64,000 nt of DNA from Lacibacter sp. H407 (GTDB lineage Bacteria > Bacteroidota > Bacteroidia > Chitinophagales > Chitinophagaceae): assembly GCF_037892605.1 (NCBI RefSeq), contig NZ_JBBKTU010000002.1, positions 1-64,000 on the forward strand, given 5' to 3'. The translations under genes were made by a program, and so were the position numbers. The notes under the pieces are model-generated. The model ran no database searches and was not told where the DNA came from. It saw nothing but the letters and a program-made list of their open reading frames with translations. The stretch's first letter is position 1. Each line of letters opens with the position of its first letter. This document shows, one piece after another, positions 8,673 through 18,191 of the stretch.

Positions 8673-9092
8673 ATGTTACAGCCGAAAAGAACAAAACACA
8701 GAAAATCGCAGAAAGGACGCATACGTGCTGTGGCCAAGCGTGGTAGTAGTATTTCATTTGGTTCATATGCTTTAAAAGCATTGGAGCCGGTTTGGTTAAC
8801 CAACCGCCAGATTGAAAGTGCCCGTCAGGCAATGACACGTGCAATGAAGCGTGAAGGAAATGTGTGGATCCGTGTGTTCCCCGATAAAATCGTTACCCGT
8901 AAGCCTGCTGAAGTACGTATGGGTAAAGGTAAAGGTAACCCCGAAGGATGGGCAGCTATTATTGAGCCAGGTCGTATTTTGTTCGAAGCAGATGGTGTAC
9001 CTGAAACTGTTGCAAAAGAAGCAATGGCATTGGCGGCACAAAAGCTTCCCATCAAAACAAAATTCATTATCCGCAGGGATTTAATGGCGTAA
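8673..9092 (+). CDS. rplP: 50S ribosomal protein L16
   Basis: 139 residues. Starts [16 protein letters not shown]; the [18 protein letters not shown] motif is the signature of L16, which binds 23S rRNA near the A site and helps place aminoacyl-tRNA. The 71-base spacer before it contains the word GAAGTACGAAG (8626-8636), which recurs after groEL. Confidence 0.98.
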   Translation: MLQPKRTKHRKSQKGRIRAVAKRGSSISFGSYALKALEPVWLTNRQIESARQAMTRAMKREGNVWIRVFPDKIVTRKPAEVRMGKGKGNPEGWAAIIEPGRILFEADGVPETVAKEAMALAAQKLPIKTKFIIRRDLMA

Positions 9093-9124
9093 CTCAAACG
9101 TTGAACTGATTTAAACTGATTAAC

Positions 9125-9334
9125 ATGGCAAAGACAACTGATTTTTTAAAGAGCATAAAAGAGCTGAACCTCACAGACCTCACAGCACGCATCAAAGAAG
9201 ATGAGATGCGTTTGAAGAAGCTGGAATTTGCACACGCTATTTCTCCATTGGAGAATCCCGTGAGCATCCGTGGCCTTCGCCGTGATATTGCTCGTTTAAA
9301 AACAGAATTACGAAGAAAACAAATGGGTGTTTAA
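9125..9334 (+). CDS. rpmC: 50S ribosomal protein L29
   Basis: 69 residues, typical size. The helical-hairpin sequence ends with the conserved IRGLRRDIARLKTELRR stretch. L29 sits next to L23 at the exit site. It lies 32 bases after rplP; the spacer after it contains a CCATTG/CAATGG hairpin (9336-9341, 9348-9353). Confidence 0.96.
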   Translation: MAKTTDFLKSIKELNLTDLTARIKEDEMRLKKLEFAHAISPLENPVSIRGLRRDIARLKTELRRKQMGV

Positions 9335-9388
9335 TCCATTGAATAAACAATGGCGCCTTTGGCTCCATGAACAGAAAAAAAGCAAAAA

Positions 9389-9646
9389 ATGTTAGAAAGA
9401 AATTTGCGTAAAACAAAGACAGGTGTAGTAACCAGCAGCAAAATGGATAAAACCATTACTGTAGCGGTTGAACGTAAAGTAAAGCACCCTATTTATGGAA
9501 AGTTCGTAAAGAAAACGACCAAGTTCCATGCTCACGATGAAAAGAATGAGTGCGGTATTGGTGATACAGTGAAGATCATGGAGAGCCGTCCCTTGAGCAA
9601 AACAAAGCGCTGGAGACTGGTTGAGGTTGTTGAAAAAGCGAAATAA
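9389..9646 (+). CDS. rpsQ: 30S ribosomal protein S17
   Basis: 85 residues. An OB-fold protein with the conserved [18 protein letters not shown] and [18 protein letters not shown] segments. S17 is a primary binder of the 5' domain of 16S rRNA. The spacer before rplN is long (102 bases) and shows no clear structure. Confidence 0.97.
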   Translation: MLERNLRKTKTGVVTSSKMDKTITVAVERKVKHPIYGKFVKKTTKFHAHDEKNECGIGDTVKIMESRPLSKTKRWRLVEVVEKAK

Positions 9647-9748
9647 AATAAACGCTGCAAGCTTCCGGTGCAAACCGCAAGCCTCTGTAATGGATAAACA
9701 TTTTTAAATACTCAACGTTCACAAACCAAGAGTTTAAAGTTTAAAGAA

Positions 9749-10117
9749 ATGATTCAGCAAGAAAGTAGATTAAACGTAGCCGATAACAGTGGTGCCAAAG
9801 AAGTGCTTTGTATTAAAGTACTCGGAAACAGCGGCCAGGATTATGCAAAGATTGGCGACAAGATCGTTGTAACAGTAAAGGATGCATTACCAGGTGGTGG
9901 TATTAAAAAAGGTACCGTAGCAAAAGCTGTTATTGTTCGTACAAAAAATAAATTACGTCGTAAGGATGGTTCTTACATCCGTTTCGATGATAACGCAGTG
10001 GTAATTCTCAATGCTTCTGATGAGCCTCGTGGTACACGTATCTTCGGGCCGGTAGCAAGAGAGTTGCGTGATAAGGGTTACATGAAAATCATTTCATTGG
10101 CACCTGAGGTGTTGTAA
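9749..10117 (+). CDS. rplN: 50S ribosomal protein L14
   Basis: 122 residues, the standard length. [19 protein letters not shown] and [31 protein letters not shown] (in part) are the near-universal L14 termini. It is located at the subunit interface and contacts L19 and 16S rRNA. Confidence 0.98.
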   Translation: MIQQESRLNVADNSGAKEVLCIKVLGNSGQDYAKIGDKIVVTVKDALPGGGIKKGTVAKAVIVRTKNKLRRKDGSYIRFDDNAVVILNASDEPRGTRIFGPVARELRDKGYMKIISLAPEVL

Positions 10118-10185
10118 GCGTAGCAAAACAAAACAAAGTATCAGCTAAAGCAACAAGCATTAGCATTAAGCATAAAGCGAAAAAA

Positions 10186-10518
10186 ATGAGCAAAAGATTT
10201 AAACCCAAGTTTAGCATCAAGAAAGGCGATTCAGTAGTTGTTATTGCCGGTGATGATAAAGATGTATTGAAGCCACGTACGGTACTGGAAGTATTTCCGG
10301 ACGCTGCCCGTGTATTGGTTGAAGGTGTAAACATCGTAACCAAACACAGTAAGCCATCGGCTCAAAACACAAAAGGTGGTATCGTTAAAATGGAAGCTCC
10401 GATCCACATCTCAAACGTGATGTTGTGGGATGGTAAACAAGCAACCAAAGTACAGCGCAGTCGTGAGAACGGAAAGCTGGTAAGGGTTTCTAAAAAATCA
10501 GGACAACCCGTAAAATAA
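10186..10518 (+). CDS. rplX: 50S ribosomal protein L24
   Basis: 110 residues. A KOW motif near the N-terminus ([15 protein letters not shown]) and the downstream [17 protein letters not shown] strand identify L24, an assembly initiator at the 5' end of 23S rRNA. It ends with a basic tail. Gaps are 68 bases to rplN and 27 to rplE. Confidence 0.97.
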   Translation: MSKRFKPKFSIKKGDSVVVIAGDDKDVLKPRTVLEVFPDAARVLVEGVNIVTKHSKPSAQNTKGGIVKMEAPIHISNVMLWDGKQATKVQRSRENGKLVRVSKKSGQPVK

Positions 10519-10545
10519 TTTAACCAAGGTTAAAACAAGAAGAAG

Positions 10546-11121
10546 ATGAGCACTACAAAATATACACCCCGTTTGGCAAGCAAGTACAAAGCAGAAGTTG
10601 TACCTGCCTTAATGAAACGTTTTGGTTATAAAAGCATCATGCAGGTTCCTAAGCTGGAAAAGATCTGCTTGAACCGTGGCGTAAACGGAGCGGTGAACGA
10701 TAAAAAACTCGTTGATATTGCAATCGATGAGTTAACTACGATCTCTGGTCAGAAAGCAGTAGCAACAATGTCTAAAAAAGACATTTCAAACTTCAAGCTT
10801 CGTAAGAACATGCCGATTGGCGCCCGTGTAACATTGCGTGGTGTGAATATGTATGAATTTCTCGATCGCCTGATCTCTGCTTCATTACCACGTGTACGTG
10901 ACTTTAAAGGTGTGAATGAAAAATCATTCGATGGCCGTGGTAACTACACAATGGGTGTTACTGAGCAGATCATCTTCCCTGAGATCGATATCGATAAGGT
11001 GAATAAGATCACCGGTTTGGATATCACTTTTGTAACCACAGCTTCAACTAACGAAGAAGCGTATGAGTTGCTGAAAGAAATGGGAATGCCATTCAAAAAT
11101 GCTAAAAAAGATCAACAATAA
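10546..11121 (+). CDS. rplE: 50S ribosomal protein L5
   Basis: 191 residues. The segments [33 protein letters not shown] and [18 protein letters not shown] define L5, which binds 5S rRNA and P-site tRNA in the central protuberance. A short Lys/Gln tail follows. rpsN starts only three bases after the stop, the tightest junction in the cluster, suggesting translational coupling. Confidence 0.98.
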   Translation: MSTTKYTPRLASKYKAEVVPALMKRFGYKSIMQVPKLEKICLNRGVNGAVNDKKLVDIAIDELTTISGQKAVATMSKKDISNFKLRKNMPIGARVTLRGVNMYEFLDRLISASLPRVRDFKGVNEKSFDGRGNYTMGVTEQIIFPEIDIDKVNKITGLDITFVTTASTNEEAYELLKEMGMPFKNAKKDQQ

Positions 11122-11124
11122 GTT

Positions 11125-11394
11125 ATGGCTAAAAAATCAATAACAGCCCGTCAAAACAAAAGAGAGAAAATGGTAGCTCAGTATGCTGAGAAGCGTGCTG
11201 CTCTGAAAGCTGCTGGTGATTATGCCGGTTTGGATGAACTTCCAAAGAATGCATCACCTGTACGTTTAAAGAACCGTTGTCAATTGACCGGCCGTCCAAG
11301 AGGTTACATGCGTTACTTTGGAATTTCACGTGTGATGTTCCGTGACATGGCGCTGAATGGTAAAATACCAGGCGTTAAAAAAGCCAGCTGGTAA
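11125..11394 (+). CDS. rpsN: 30S ribosomal protein S14, zinc-free type
   Basis: 89 residues. It has the motif [21 protein letters not shown] but lacks the two CxxC pairs of the zinc-binding (C+) form, so this is the C- type. S14 lies in the head of the small subunit next to S3 and S10. The gene is nearly fused to rplE (three-base gap) and is followed by an 89-base spacer. Confidence 0.97.
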   Translation: MAKKSITARQNKREKMVAQYAEKRAALKAAGDYAGLDELPKNASPVRLKNRCQLTGRPRGYMRYFGISRVMFRDMALNGKIPGVKKASW

Positions 11395-11483
11395 TACAGC
11401 CAACCCCGAAAGGGAAGTTTGTGCAGGTATTGAATATGATGCACAAAGCAAACAATTTTTAAATCATTCAATTAAAGAATAAA

Positions 11484-11882
11484 ATGGTTACAGATCCTAT
11501 TGCAGATTTTCTCACTCGTGTACGTAATGCGCAGATGGCAGGCCACAGAATTGTAGAAATTCCTGCTTCAAACCTCAAAAAGCGTATGACAGAAATTTTA
11601 TACGATCAGGGGTATATCTTAAAATATAAGTTTGAAGATGATAACAAACAAGGTGTAATTAAAATTGCCTTGAAGTACGATCCTCAAACACGTGTTCCTG
11701 CAATTCAGGCATTGGAGCGTGTAAGCCGTCCGGGTTTACGCCAGTACTCTAAGCCGGAAGATTTCCGCCGTGTAAAGAATGGTTTAGGCATTGCCATCAT
11801 CAGCACATCTAAAGGTGTTATGACTGATAAGCAAGCGAAAGCCAGCAATGTAGGTGGTGAAGTATTGTGTTATATCTACTAA
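11484..11882 (+). CDS. rpsH: 30S ribosomal protein S8
   Basis: 132 residues. [21 protein letters not shown] at the N-terminus and [17 protein letters not shown] toward the C-terminus, ending GGEVLCYIY, are characteristic of S8. It binds the central domain of 16S rRNA and, in E. coli, represses the spc operon by binding a mimic near rplE. I did not find such a mimic here. Confidence 0.97.
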   Translation: MVTDPIADFLTRVRNAQMAGHRIVEIPASNLKKRMTEILYDQGYILKYKFEDDNKQGVIKIALKYDPQTRVPAIQALERVSRPGLRQYSKPEDFRRVKNGLGIAIISTSKGVMTDKQAKASNVGGEVLCYIY

Positions 11883-11969
11883 AAATAGTAAATGTTGTTG
11901 ATACATTAAGCTGAACTATACTAAGCTGACCGGTCAACAACCAAACAAATCATAAATAAAACAGATTCT

Positions 11970-12524
11970 ATGTCTCGTATAGGTAAGCAGCCGGTTGTAG
12001 TTCCTCAGGGAGTAACAATCACAGTTGGAAAAGATAACGTGGTTACAGTAAAAGGACCCAAAGGTGAGTTGAAAGAAACCGTTGACCGTGATATTATTGT
12101 TGAGGTGAAAGATGGTGAAGTAACGTTTAACCGTCCAACTGATCAGGGCCGTCATCGTGCTATGCATGGTTTATACCGTTCACTTGTTTCAAACATGGTG
12201 AAAGGCGTAACCGATGGTTTTGAAAAGAAACTTGAATTGGTGGGTGTGGGTTATAAAGCCGCAAGTCAGGGAAATATTCTTGATCTGGCATTGGGTTATT
12301 CACACAACATCATTTTTGAAGTACCAAGTGAATTGAAAATTGCAACTGCGCAGGAAAAAGGACAGAATCCTACCATCACCATTACTGGTATCGATAAGCA
12401 ATTGTTAGGTGCTGTTGCTGCAAAGATCCGCAGTTTACGTAAGCCTGAACCATACAAAGGAAAGGGTGTGAAGTATGTTGGAGAATTTATCCGTCGTAAG
12501 GCAGGTAAAGCAGCTGGTAAATAA
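11970..12524 (+). CDS. rplF: 50S ribosomal protein L6
   Basis: 184 residues. Duplicated L6 fold with MSRIGKQPVVVPQGV at the start and PEPYKGKGVKYVGEFIRRKAGK at the end, the conserved 23S-binding signature. A small hairpin TTCCTG/CAGGAA (12538-12543, 12551-12556) lies in the 48-base gap before rplR. Confidence 0.97.
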   Translation: MSRIGKQPVVVPQGVTITVGKDNVVTVKGPKGELKETVDRDIIVEVKDGEVTFNRPTDQGRHRAMHGLYRSLVSNMVKGVTDGFEKKLELVGVGYKAASQGNILDLALGYSHNIIFEVPSELKIATAQEKGQNPTITITGIDKQLLGAVAAKIRSLRKPEPYKGKGVKYVGEFIRRKAGKAAGK

Positions 12525-12572
12525 TCATTAAACGAAGTTCCTGGCAGAATCAGGAATATTAAATACAGAAAG

Positions 12573-12932
12573 ATGAAAACAGATAACAAATTAGTCAGAA
12601 GGCAAAAGATCCGCTACTCAATTCGTAAGAAAGTAGCAGGTACAACTGAAAAACCACGTTTAAGTGTGTTTCGCAGCAACTCTGATATTTATGTTCAGTT
12701 GATTGATGATGTAACTGGTGTAACAATTGCAGCAGCGTCATCAAAAGACAAAGAGATTCTGGCACAGAAAGTAACCAAAATTGAGAAAAGTAAACTGGTA
12801 GGTGCTGCTATTGCACGCAAAGCAACTGAGCTGGGTTTGTCAGCTGTTGTATTTGATCGTGGCGGTAACTTATACCACGGCCGTGTAAAAGCGGTAGCTG
12901 AAGGCGCACGTGAAGCAGGTTTAATTTTCTAA
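12573..12932 (+). CDS. rplR: 50S ribosomal protein L18
   Basis: 119 residues. [23 protein letters not shown] and the C-terminal [24 protein letters not shown] (in part) identify L18, which anchors 5S rRNA in the central protuberance with L5. It ends 28 bases before rpsE. Confidence 0.97.
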   Translation: MKTDNKLVRRQKIRYSIRKKVAGTTEKPRLSVFRSNSDIYVQLIDDVTGVTIAAASSKDKEILAQKVTKIEKSKLVGAAIARKATELGLSAVVFDRGGNLYHGRVKAVAEGAREAGLIF

Positions 12933-12960
12933 TCAATTGTAAACATTTAATAAAGCATAA

Positions 12961-13479
12961 ATGTCGAAAGTAATTGTAAACAAAGTAAAAGCAGGTGACC
13001 TGGAACTGAAAGAAAAAGTAGTTTCTATCAACCGTGTTGTTAAAACAACAAAAGGTGGTCGTGCATTCAGTTTCTCAGCATTAGTTGTTGTAGGCAATGG
13101 CAATGGTGTGGTTGGTCATGGTTTAGGTAAAGCCAAGGAAGTACAGGAAGCTATTTCAAAAGGCATTGAAGATGCGAAGAAAAATCTCATCAAAGTTCCT
13201 GTAATGAAAGGAAGTATCCCTCACGATCAGTTGGCGAAAGAAGGTGCTGCAAAAGTATTGATCAAGCCTGCTGCACATGGTACGGGTGTAATTGCCGGAG
13301 GCAGCATGCGTGCTGTATTGGAAAGCGCTGGTGTTACCGACGTATTAGCAAAATCATTAGGTTCTGCAAACCCACACAACGTGGTAAAAGCAACCTTCAA
13401 AGCATTAGCAATGTTGCGTGAACCAATTGCTGTATCACGAGTACGTCACCTCTCATTAAAGAAAGTATTTAACGGATAA
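12961..13479 (+). CDS. rpsE: 30S ribosomal protein S5
   Basis: 172 residues. The N-terminal double-stranded-RNA-binding-like part contains [21 protein letters not shown]; the C-terminal part has [29 protein letters not shown] (in part). S5 affects decoding accuracy and lies by the mRNA entrance. The following 85-base spacer is composed of AGAAGG/GGTAGAGG-type words. Confidence 0.98.
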   Translation: MSKVIVNKVKAGDLELKEKVVSINRVVKTTKGGRAFSFSALVVVGNGNGVVGHGLGKAKEVQEAISKGIEDAKKNLIKVPVMKGSIPHDQLAKEGAAKVLIKPAAHGTGVIAGGSMRAVLESAGVTDVLAKSLGSANPHNVVKATFKALAMLREPIAVSRVRHLSLKKVFNG

Positions 13480-13564
13480 AATGGTAGAGGGTAGAAGGCA
13501 GAAGGTAAATTGCTGAAGCAAGCAACCTTACTCCTTACACCATACACCTTAAACCTTTTAGGAT

Positions 13565-13747
13565 ATGAAAAAGATAAAGATCACTTTAGTAAAGAGTCCG
13601 ATTGACAGACCTGAACGCCAGAAGCAAACGCTGAAGGCACTTGGTTTGAATAAGACCAACTCTACCAAAGAAGTAGAAGGCACTCCACAGGTGTTAGGGA
13701 TGATTCACAAAGTGAGTCATTTACTGAAGGTGGAAGAAGTAGCTTAA
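13565..13747 (+). CDS. rpmD: 50S ribosomal protein L30
   Basis: 60 residues. MKKIKITLVKSPIDRPERQKQ and LGLNKTNSTKEVEGTPQVLGMI match the L30 pattern. It is a small protein of the 23S domain II surface. A 125-base spacer to rplO, rich in ATAATT/AATTAT words and without a visible gene, follows. Confidence 0.96.
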   Translation: MKKIKITLVKSPIDRPERQKQTLKALGLNKTNSTKEVEGTPQVLGMIHKVSHLLKVEEVA

Positions 13748-13872
13748 GAAGAATTGATAATTGGTCAATGGATAATTTGAGAATATCGGTTAGCATTATC
13801 AGTTATTAATTTCAAAATTATCAATTAACAAATGCGAGGGGTGATTCCCCGAAAGTTCAAAATCAATTAAAG

Positions 13873-14322
13873 ATGAAACTGCACAATTTAAAACCTGCTG
13901 AAGGTTCTACTCACAAAGAAAAACGTATTGGTCGTGGTGAAGCATCCGGTAAGGGTGGTACATCTACAAAAGGTAATAAAGGCGGACAAAGTCGTGCCGG
14001 TTATAAAAGCAAAATGGCACATGAAGGTGGACAGATGCCTATTCAGCGTCGTGTTCCAAAGCGTGGTTTCAAAAACCCGGATCGTGTTGAGTACCGTGTA
14101 TTCAACCTTGGACAGGTAGAGCAGCTTGCTGAGAAATATGGTATTACTGAATTCTCTGTTGAGAATCTATATGTAAACGGGCTGATCAGCCGTACCGACA
14201 GAGTGAAAATTCTGGCCAATGGCGAAATCAAATCAAAACTTACTTTCAAGGTAAATGCGATCAGTGAATCAGCGAAAGGAGCTATCGAAGCAGCTGGTGG
14301 AACTGTTGAAGTAGTGAAGTAA
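13873..14322 (+). CDS. rplO: 50S ribosomal protein L15
   Basis: 149 residues. The Gly/Lys-rich N-terminal arm (KRIGRGEASGKGGTSTKGNKG and GGQMPIQRRVPKRGF) penetrates the rRNA core; the C-terminal globular domain ends AIEAAGGTVEVVK. A T-tailed hairpin lies between this gene and secY, so transcription may partly stop here. Confidence 0.97.
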   Translation: MKLHNLKPAEGSTHKEKRIGRGEASGKGGTSTKGNKGGQSRAGYKSKMAHEGGQMPIQRRVPKRGFKNPDRVEYRVFNLGQVEQLAEKYGITEFSVENLYVNGLISRTDRVKILANGEIKSKLTFKVNAISESAKGAIEAAGGTVEVVK

Positions 14323-14341
14323 TTTTTCCCGATATTTGCCC

Positions 14342-14365
14342 GACGCATGTAAGTGCGTCTTTTTT
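14342..14365 (+). terminator. T-tailed hairpin between rplO and secY
   Basis: A 6-bp GC-rich stem GACGCA/TGCGTC (14342-14347, 14354-14359) with a TGTAAG loop is directly followed by six T and then CTTTT. It has the form of a modest intrinsic terminator inside the spc cluster, 20 bases after the rplO stop and 35 before the secY start. Confidence 0.65.
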
Positions 14366-14399
14366 CTTTTCAGCAAATTTTTAAAAACGAATTTTTCCA

Positions 14400-15740
14400 G
14401 TGAAAAAACTCATACAGACCCTAAAGAATATCTGGAGCATTGAAGAGTTGAGGAGTAAGATCATTTATACTCTCTTGCTTTTGCTGGTATATCGTGTGGG
14501 TTCACATATCGTTTTGCCGGGTGTTGATCCAAACGGATTGGAACAACTGAACTCGAAAGCAAAAGAAGGTATTCTTGGTATTTTTGATTCATTTGCAGGT
14601 GGTGCGTTTTCAAGTGCATCCATTTTTGCATTGGGTATTATGCCTTATATCTCCGCTTCGATCTTTATGCAGTTGATGAGCATTATGGTGCCGCAATTAC
14701 AGAAAATGCAGAAGGAAGGAGAAAGCGGACGTAAAAAAATCAATCAGTGGACAAGGTATCTTACAGTGATTGTTACCATCTTCCAGGCAAGTGCTTATGT
14801 AACTTACCTGAAGAGTCCTGAAATTGCAGGTGGTGCAATTCTTACTTCATTCACTCCGTTTTTCTGGTTATCAACTACTGTCATTTTAACTGCAGGTACA
14901 TTGTTTGTAATGTGGTTGGGTGAGCGTATTACTGATAAAGGTTTAGGTAATGGTACCTCACTCATCATCATGATCGGTATCCTTGCACGTTTCCCTGCTT
15001 CAATTGCTGCGGAATTTGATGCAAAGAGCGGTAGTGCAGGTGGTGGTTTATTAATGTTCATGATTGAAATTGCAGCGCTTATCGCTATCATCATGGGCTT
15101 GATCATTCTTGTGCAAGGTGTGCGGAAGATTGCGATCAATTATGCAAAACAAATTGTTGGCAACCGTCAGTTTGGTGGTGCACGTCAGTTCTTACCAATT
15201 AAGGTGAACAGCTCTGGTGTAATGCCAATCATTTTTGCACAGGCCATCATGTTCCTGCCTACATTGCTTACCGGTTTCAATGCAACAAAAGGTATTGCAG
15301 CAACATTGAGCGATCATGGTAACATTTGGTATATGGTGATCTATTCAGTATTAGTAATCGGATTTACGTTCCTTTATACAGCATTGATCTTTAATCCGAA
15401 GCAAATCGCAGATAATCTGAAGCAGAACAATGGTTTTATTCCTGGTGTGAAACCGGGCCAACCAACTGCCGATTATATTGGACAGATCATGGATCGTGTA
15501 ACATTACCAGGCGCTATCTTCCTTGCAATTGTTGGTATCCTTCCGGGTATTGCGAAGAACGTTGGTGTAACAAGTGGTTTCTCTACTTTCTTTGGTGGTA
15601 CTTCATTGTTGATCATGGTAGGTGTAATTCTGGATACTTTACAACAAATCGAAACACATCTCTTGATGAGACAGTACGACGGTTTGATGAAAGGTGGTAA
15701 AATTCAGGGACGCCAGACAGTATCTTCATCAGCGATCTAA
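14400..15740 (+). CDS. secY: Sec translocase channel subunit SecY
   Basis: 446 residues with about ten hydrophobic segments. It begins at GTG 14400 (MKKLIQTLKNIW), a rarer start in this window. The plug and pore region shows FDSFAGGAFSSASIFALGIMPYISASI (in part), and a cytosolic loop before the C-terminal segments is PGVKPGQPTADYIG. SecY forms the inner-membrane channel with SecE/G; YajC, its accessory, is encoded at 43291-43623. It is preceded by an attenuator-like hairpin and followed by a terminator. Confidence 0.98.
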   Translation: MKKLIQTLKNIWSIEELRSKIIYTLLLLLVYRVGSHIVLPGVDPNGLEQLNSKAKEGILGIFDSFAGGAFSSASIFALGIMPYISASIFMQLMSIMVPQLQKMQKEGESGRKKINQWTRYLTVIVTIFQASAYVTYLKSPEIAGGAILTSFTPFFWLSTTVILTAGTLFVMWLGERITDKGLGNGTSLIIMIGILARFPASIAAEFDAKSGSAGGGLLMFMIEIAALIAIIMGLIILVQGVRKIAINYAKQIVGNRQFGGARQFLPIKVNSSGVMPIIFAQAIMFLPTLLTGFNATKGIAATLSDHGNIWYMVIYSVLVIGFTFLYTALIFNPKQIADNLKQNNGFIPGVKPGQPTADYIGQIMDRVTLPGAIFLAIVGILPGIAKNVGVTSGFSTFFGGTSLLIMVGVILDTLQQIETHLLMRQYDGLMKGGKIQGRQTVSSSAI

Positions 15741-15762
15741 TTATCAGATTAACATACAAAAA

Positions 15763-15789
15763 GCCCTGGCATAACAGCCGGGGTTTTTT
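15763..15789 (+). terminator. Intrinsic terminator after secY
   Basis: Stem CCCTGGC/GCCGGGG with one G-U pair, extended by G-U and A-T pairs (15763-15770, 15777-15784), loop ATAACA, then six T. It lies 22 bases after the secY stop and separates secY from map. Confidence 0.8.
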
Positions 15790-15801
15790 AATAAACGAAT
15801 T

Positions 15802-16608
15802 ATGATTCATTACCGATCTCCGTTAGAAATTGAATTGATCCGCAAGAGTGCCCTGTTGGTAGGCGATGCGTTGGCCGAAGCAGCAAAAATGTTGAAAGCG
15901 GGAGTTACTTCCATGCAGGTTGATACACGTATGGAACAGTTTATTCGTGATAACGGAGCTGCACCCTCGTTTAAAAATTATCAGGGCACTTATCCATTTG
16001 CAACCTGTATTTCTGTGAACGATGCGGTAGTACATGGTTTTCCAACAAATAATGTTTTGAAAGATGGTGATATCGTTTCTGTTGATGTAGGTGTATTCAT
16101 GAACGGTTACCATGGCGATAGTGCGTATACATTTATCATCGGAAGCACAACAGATGAAGTGAAGAAGTTGCTTCGTGTTACAAAAGAATCGTTGTACAAA
16201 GGCATTGAAAAGGCGGTACATGGAAGCAGGGTTGGTGATATTTCATTTGCTATTCAGGATTATACAGAGAAACAACATGGCTATGGTGTAGTACGTGAGT
16301 TAGTGGGGCATGGGTTGGGACGTAACCTGCATGAGGATCCGCAAGTGCCAAACTATGGTAAACGGGGAACCGGTGCTAAATTGAAAGAGGGAACGGTGAT
16401 TGCAATTGAACCAATGATCAATCTTGGCAAGAAGGAAGTGTACCATGATGCAGATGGCTGGACCATTCGCACAATAGATGGTTTGCCATCGGCACACTAC
16501 GAACATGATGTGTGTGTGAAAAAAGGCAAAGCTGATATTCTTTCTTCGTTCGTAAGTATTGAAGCTGCTGAGAAAGCCAATACAAATCTGGACGCTTCTT
16601 ACTACTGA
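15802..16608 (+). CDS. map: Type I methionine aminopeptidase
   Basis: 268 residues. It removes the initiator Met from nascent proteins. All five metal ligands are visible in context: the two Asp in VDVGVFMNGYHGDSAYTF, His in GHGLGRNLHEDP, Glu in AIEPMI and Glu in YEHDVCV. No zinc-finger N-terminal extension is present. It begins 12 bases after the secY terminator, so it may need a weak promoter or read-through. In many Bacteroidota it is followed by infA-rpmJ-rpsM-rpsK-rpsD-rpoA-rplQ; here that block is missing and a peptidase gene follows. Confidence 0.97.
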   Translation: MIHYRSPLEIELIRKSALLVGDALAEAAKMLKAGVTSMQVDTRMEQFIRDNGAAPSFKNYQGTYPFATCISVNDAVVHGFPTNNVLKDGDIVSVDVGVFMNGYHGDSAYTFIIGSTTDEVKKLLRVTKESLYKGIEKAVHGSRVGDISFAIQDYTEKQHGYGVVRELVGHGLGRNLHEDPQVPNYGKRGTGAKLKEGTVIAIEPMINLGKKEVYHDADGWTIRTIDGLPSAHYEHDVCVKKGKADILSSFVSIEAAEKANTNLDASYY

Positions 16609-16646
16609 TCGTACAATTCAGTAATTTACACTTCTAATAAAAGTGT

Positions 16647-18182
16647 ATGATGCGAAAAATAATATTTATGAGTGCTGCTTTTTGCTGCACTCATTTTTTA
16701 TTGGCACAAAGTCCTGCTGTTTTAAAAGTGAGGCAGTATCGTCAGGCAAATGAACATGCGATCATTTCTGAATTTGTTTCCTTTCTGAAATTACCCAATA
16801 TTGTTGGCGATTCAATTGGCATTTATAAGAACGCATCATTCATTATGGATGCAATGAAGAAAAGGGGTATCGCAAACGTACAGTTACTTACACCTGCAAC
16901 AAATAAAGCCGTACCTGCTGTTTATGGCGAAGTAATAACACCGGGTGCAACACAAACAATTATTTTCTACGCACATTACGATGGTCAACCGGTGAATGCA
17001 GCACAGTGGGCAAAAGGACTTTCTCCCTTTGAACCAAAGCTGCTTACCACTTCATTGGAACAAAACGGAAGCTTTATTGAATTTCCAACAGCTGATAAAG
17101 CATTTGATCCGCAATGGAGAATTTATGGAAGAAGTGCAAGTGATGATAAGGCAGGTGTAATGGCGATATTGAATGCATATGATGCCATTGTAAAAAGCGG
17201 GATGAAGCCAACGGTAAACATCAAATTCTTTTTTGAAGGCGAGGAAGAAAAAGGCTCTGATTTTCTGCACGAAATTTTACAGCAATACAAAAGCTTATTA
17301 CAAAGTGATCTTTGGTTGATTTGTGACGGGCCTGTTCATCAATCGGGTAAAAAGCAAGTAGTGTTTGGTGTAAGAGGTGATGCACATGTAGACATAACTG
17401 TGTATGGTTCTAAGCGTCCGTTGCATAGTGGTCATTATGGAAACTGGGCACCAAATCCTGCCATGATGTTGGTGCAACTCTTGGCTTCGATGAAGGATAG
17501 AGATGGCAATGTTACAATCAAAGACTTTTATGCGGATGTTATTCCACTAAGTGAAATGGAAAAGAAGGCGCTTGAAGTAATTCCACCAGTGGATGATCAA
17601 ATGAAAAAAGAACTGGGTTTTCGCACACGGGAAATGAAAGACTATAACCTTGCACAATCAATTGGATTGCCATCTCTCAACATCAATGGGATCAATAGTG
17701 CCAATGTTGGAAAAAATGCAAGTAATGTAATACCAACAAATGCGACCACTGTTCTTGATTTGCGATTGGTTGCAGGGAACGATTGGAAAAGACAGCAACA
17801 ACGTGTAGTGGAGCATATCAAAAACCAGGGTTACTATATTACAACTGCAGAACCTACAGAAGAAGAGCGAAGAAAGTACGATAAAATTGCAAAAATAGAA
17901 CTGAGTAGTGGCTACAATGCGCAGAAAACATCAATGGATCTGCCTATTGCAAAAAAAGTAATCGCTGCTGTACAATCAACAAGTACAGAGCCTATTGTTT
18001 TAATGCCTACCGCAGGAGGGAGTCTTCCGTTATTTTTATTTGAACAATATCTCAATGCAAAAACAATTTCTGTTCCTATTGCCAATCATGACAATAACCA
18101 GCATGCTGAAAATGAAAACATCAGGCTGTTGAATTTCTGGAACGGAATTGAAACGATGGCTGCTTTGATGATGATGAAATAA
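16647..18182 (+). CDS. Exported M20-family metallopeptidase
   Basis: 511 residues. A Sec signal peptide (MMRKIIFMSAAFCC..FLLAQ) predicts export to the periplasm. The M20 core has the first metal ligand in YAHYDGQPV (His110, Asp112), the bridging Asp in GRSASDDKAG (Asp166/167) and the catalytic Glu pair in EGEEEKGS (199-200). A dimerisation domain sits in the middle (about 215-380). Likely a dipeptidase or aminoacylase; the substrate cannot be read from sequence. A TACACTT/AAGTGTA hairpin (16627-16647) overlaps the first ATG, and ATG 16650 is an alternative start. Gene 18192-19427 follows 9 bases later. Confidence 0.88.
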   Translation: MMRKIIFMSAAFCCTHFLLAQSPAVLKVRQYRQANEHAIISEFVSFLKLPNIVGDSIGIYKNASFIMDAMKKRGIANVQLLTPATNKAVPAVYGEVITPGATQTIIFYAHYDGQPVNAAQWAKGLSPFEPKLLTTSLEQNGSFIEFPTADKAFDPQWRIYGRSASDDKAGVMAILNAYDAIVKSGMKPTVNIKFFFEGEEEKGSDFLHEILQQYKSLLQSDLWLICDGPVHQSGKKQVVFGVRGDAHVDITVYGSKRPLHSGHYGNWAPNPAMMLVQLLASMKDRDGNVTIKDFYADVIPLSEMEKKALEVIPPVDDQMKKELGFRTREMKDYNLAQSIGLPSLNINGINSANVGKNASNVIPTNATTVLDLRLVAGNDWKRQQQRVVEHIKNQGYYITTAEPTEEERRKYDKIAKIELSSGYNAQKTSMDLPIAKKVIAAVQSTSTEPIVLMPTAGGSLPLFLFEQYLNAKTISVPIANHDNNQHAENENIRLLNFWNGIETMAALMMMK

Positions 18183-18191
18183 TCAGTACAC

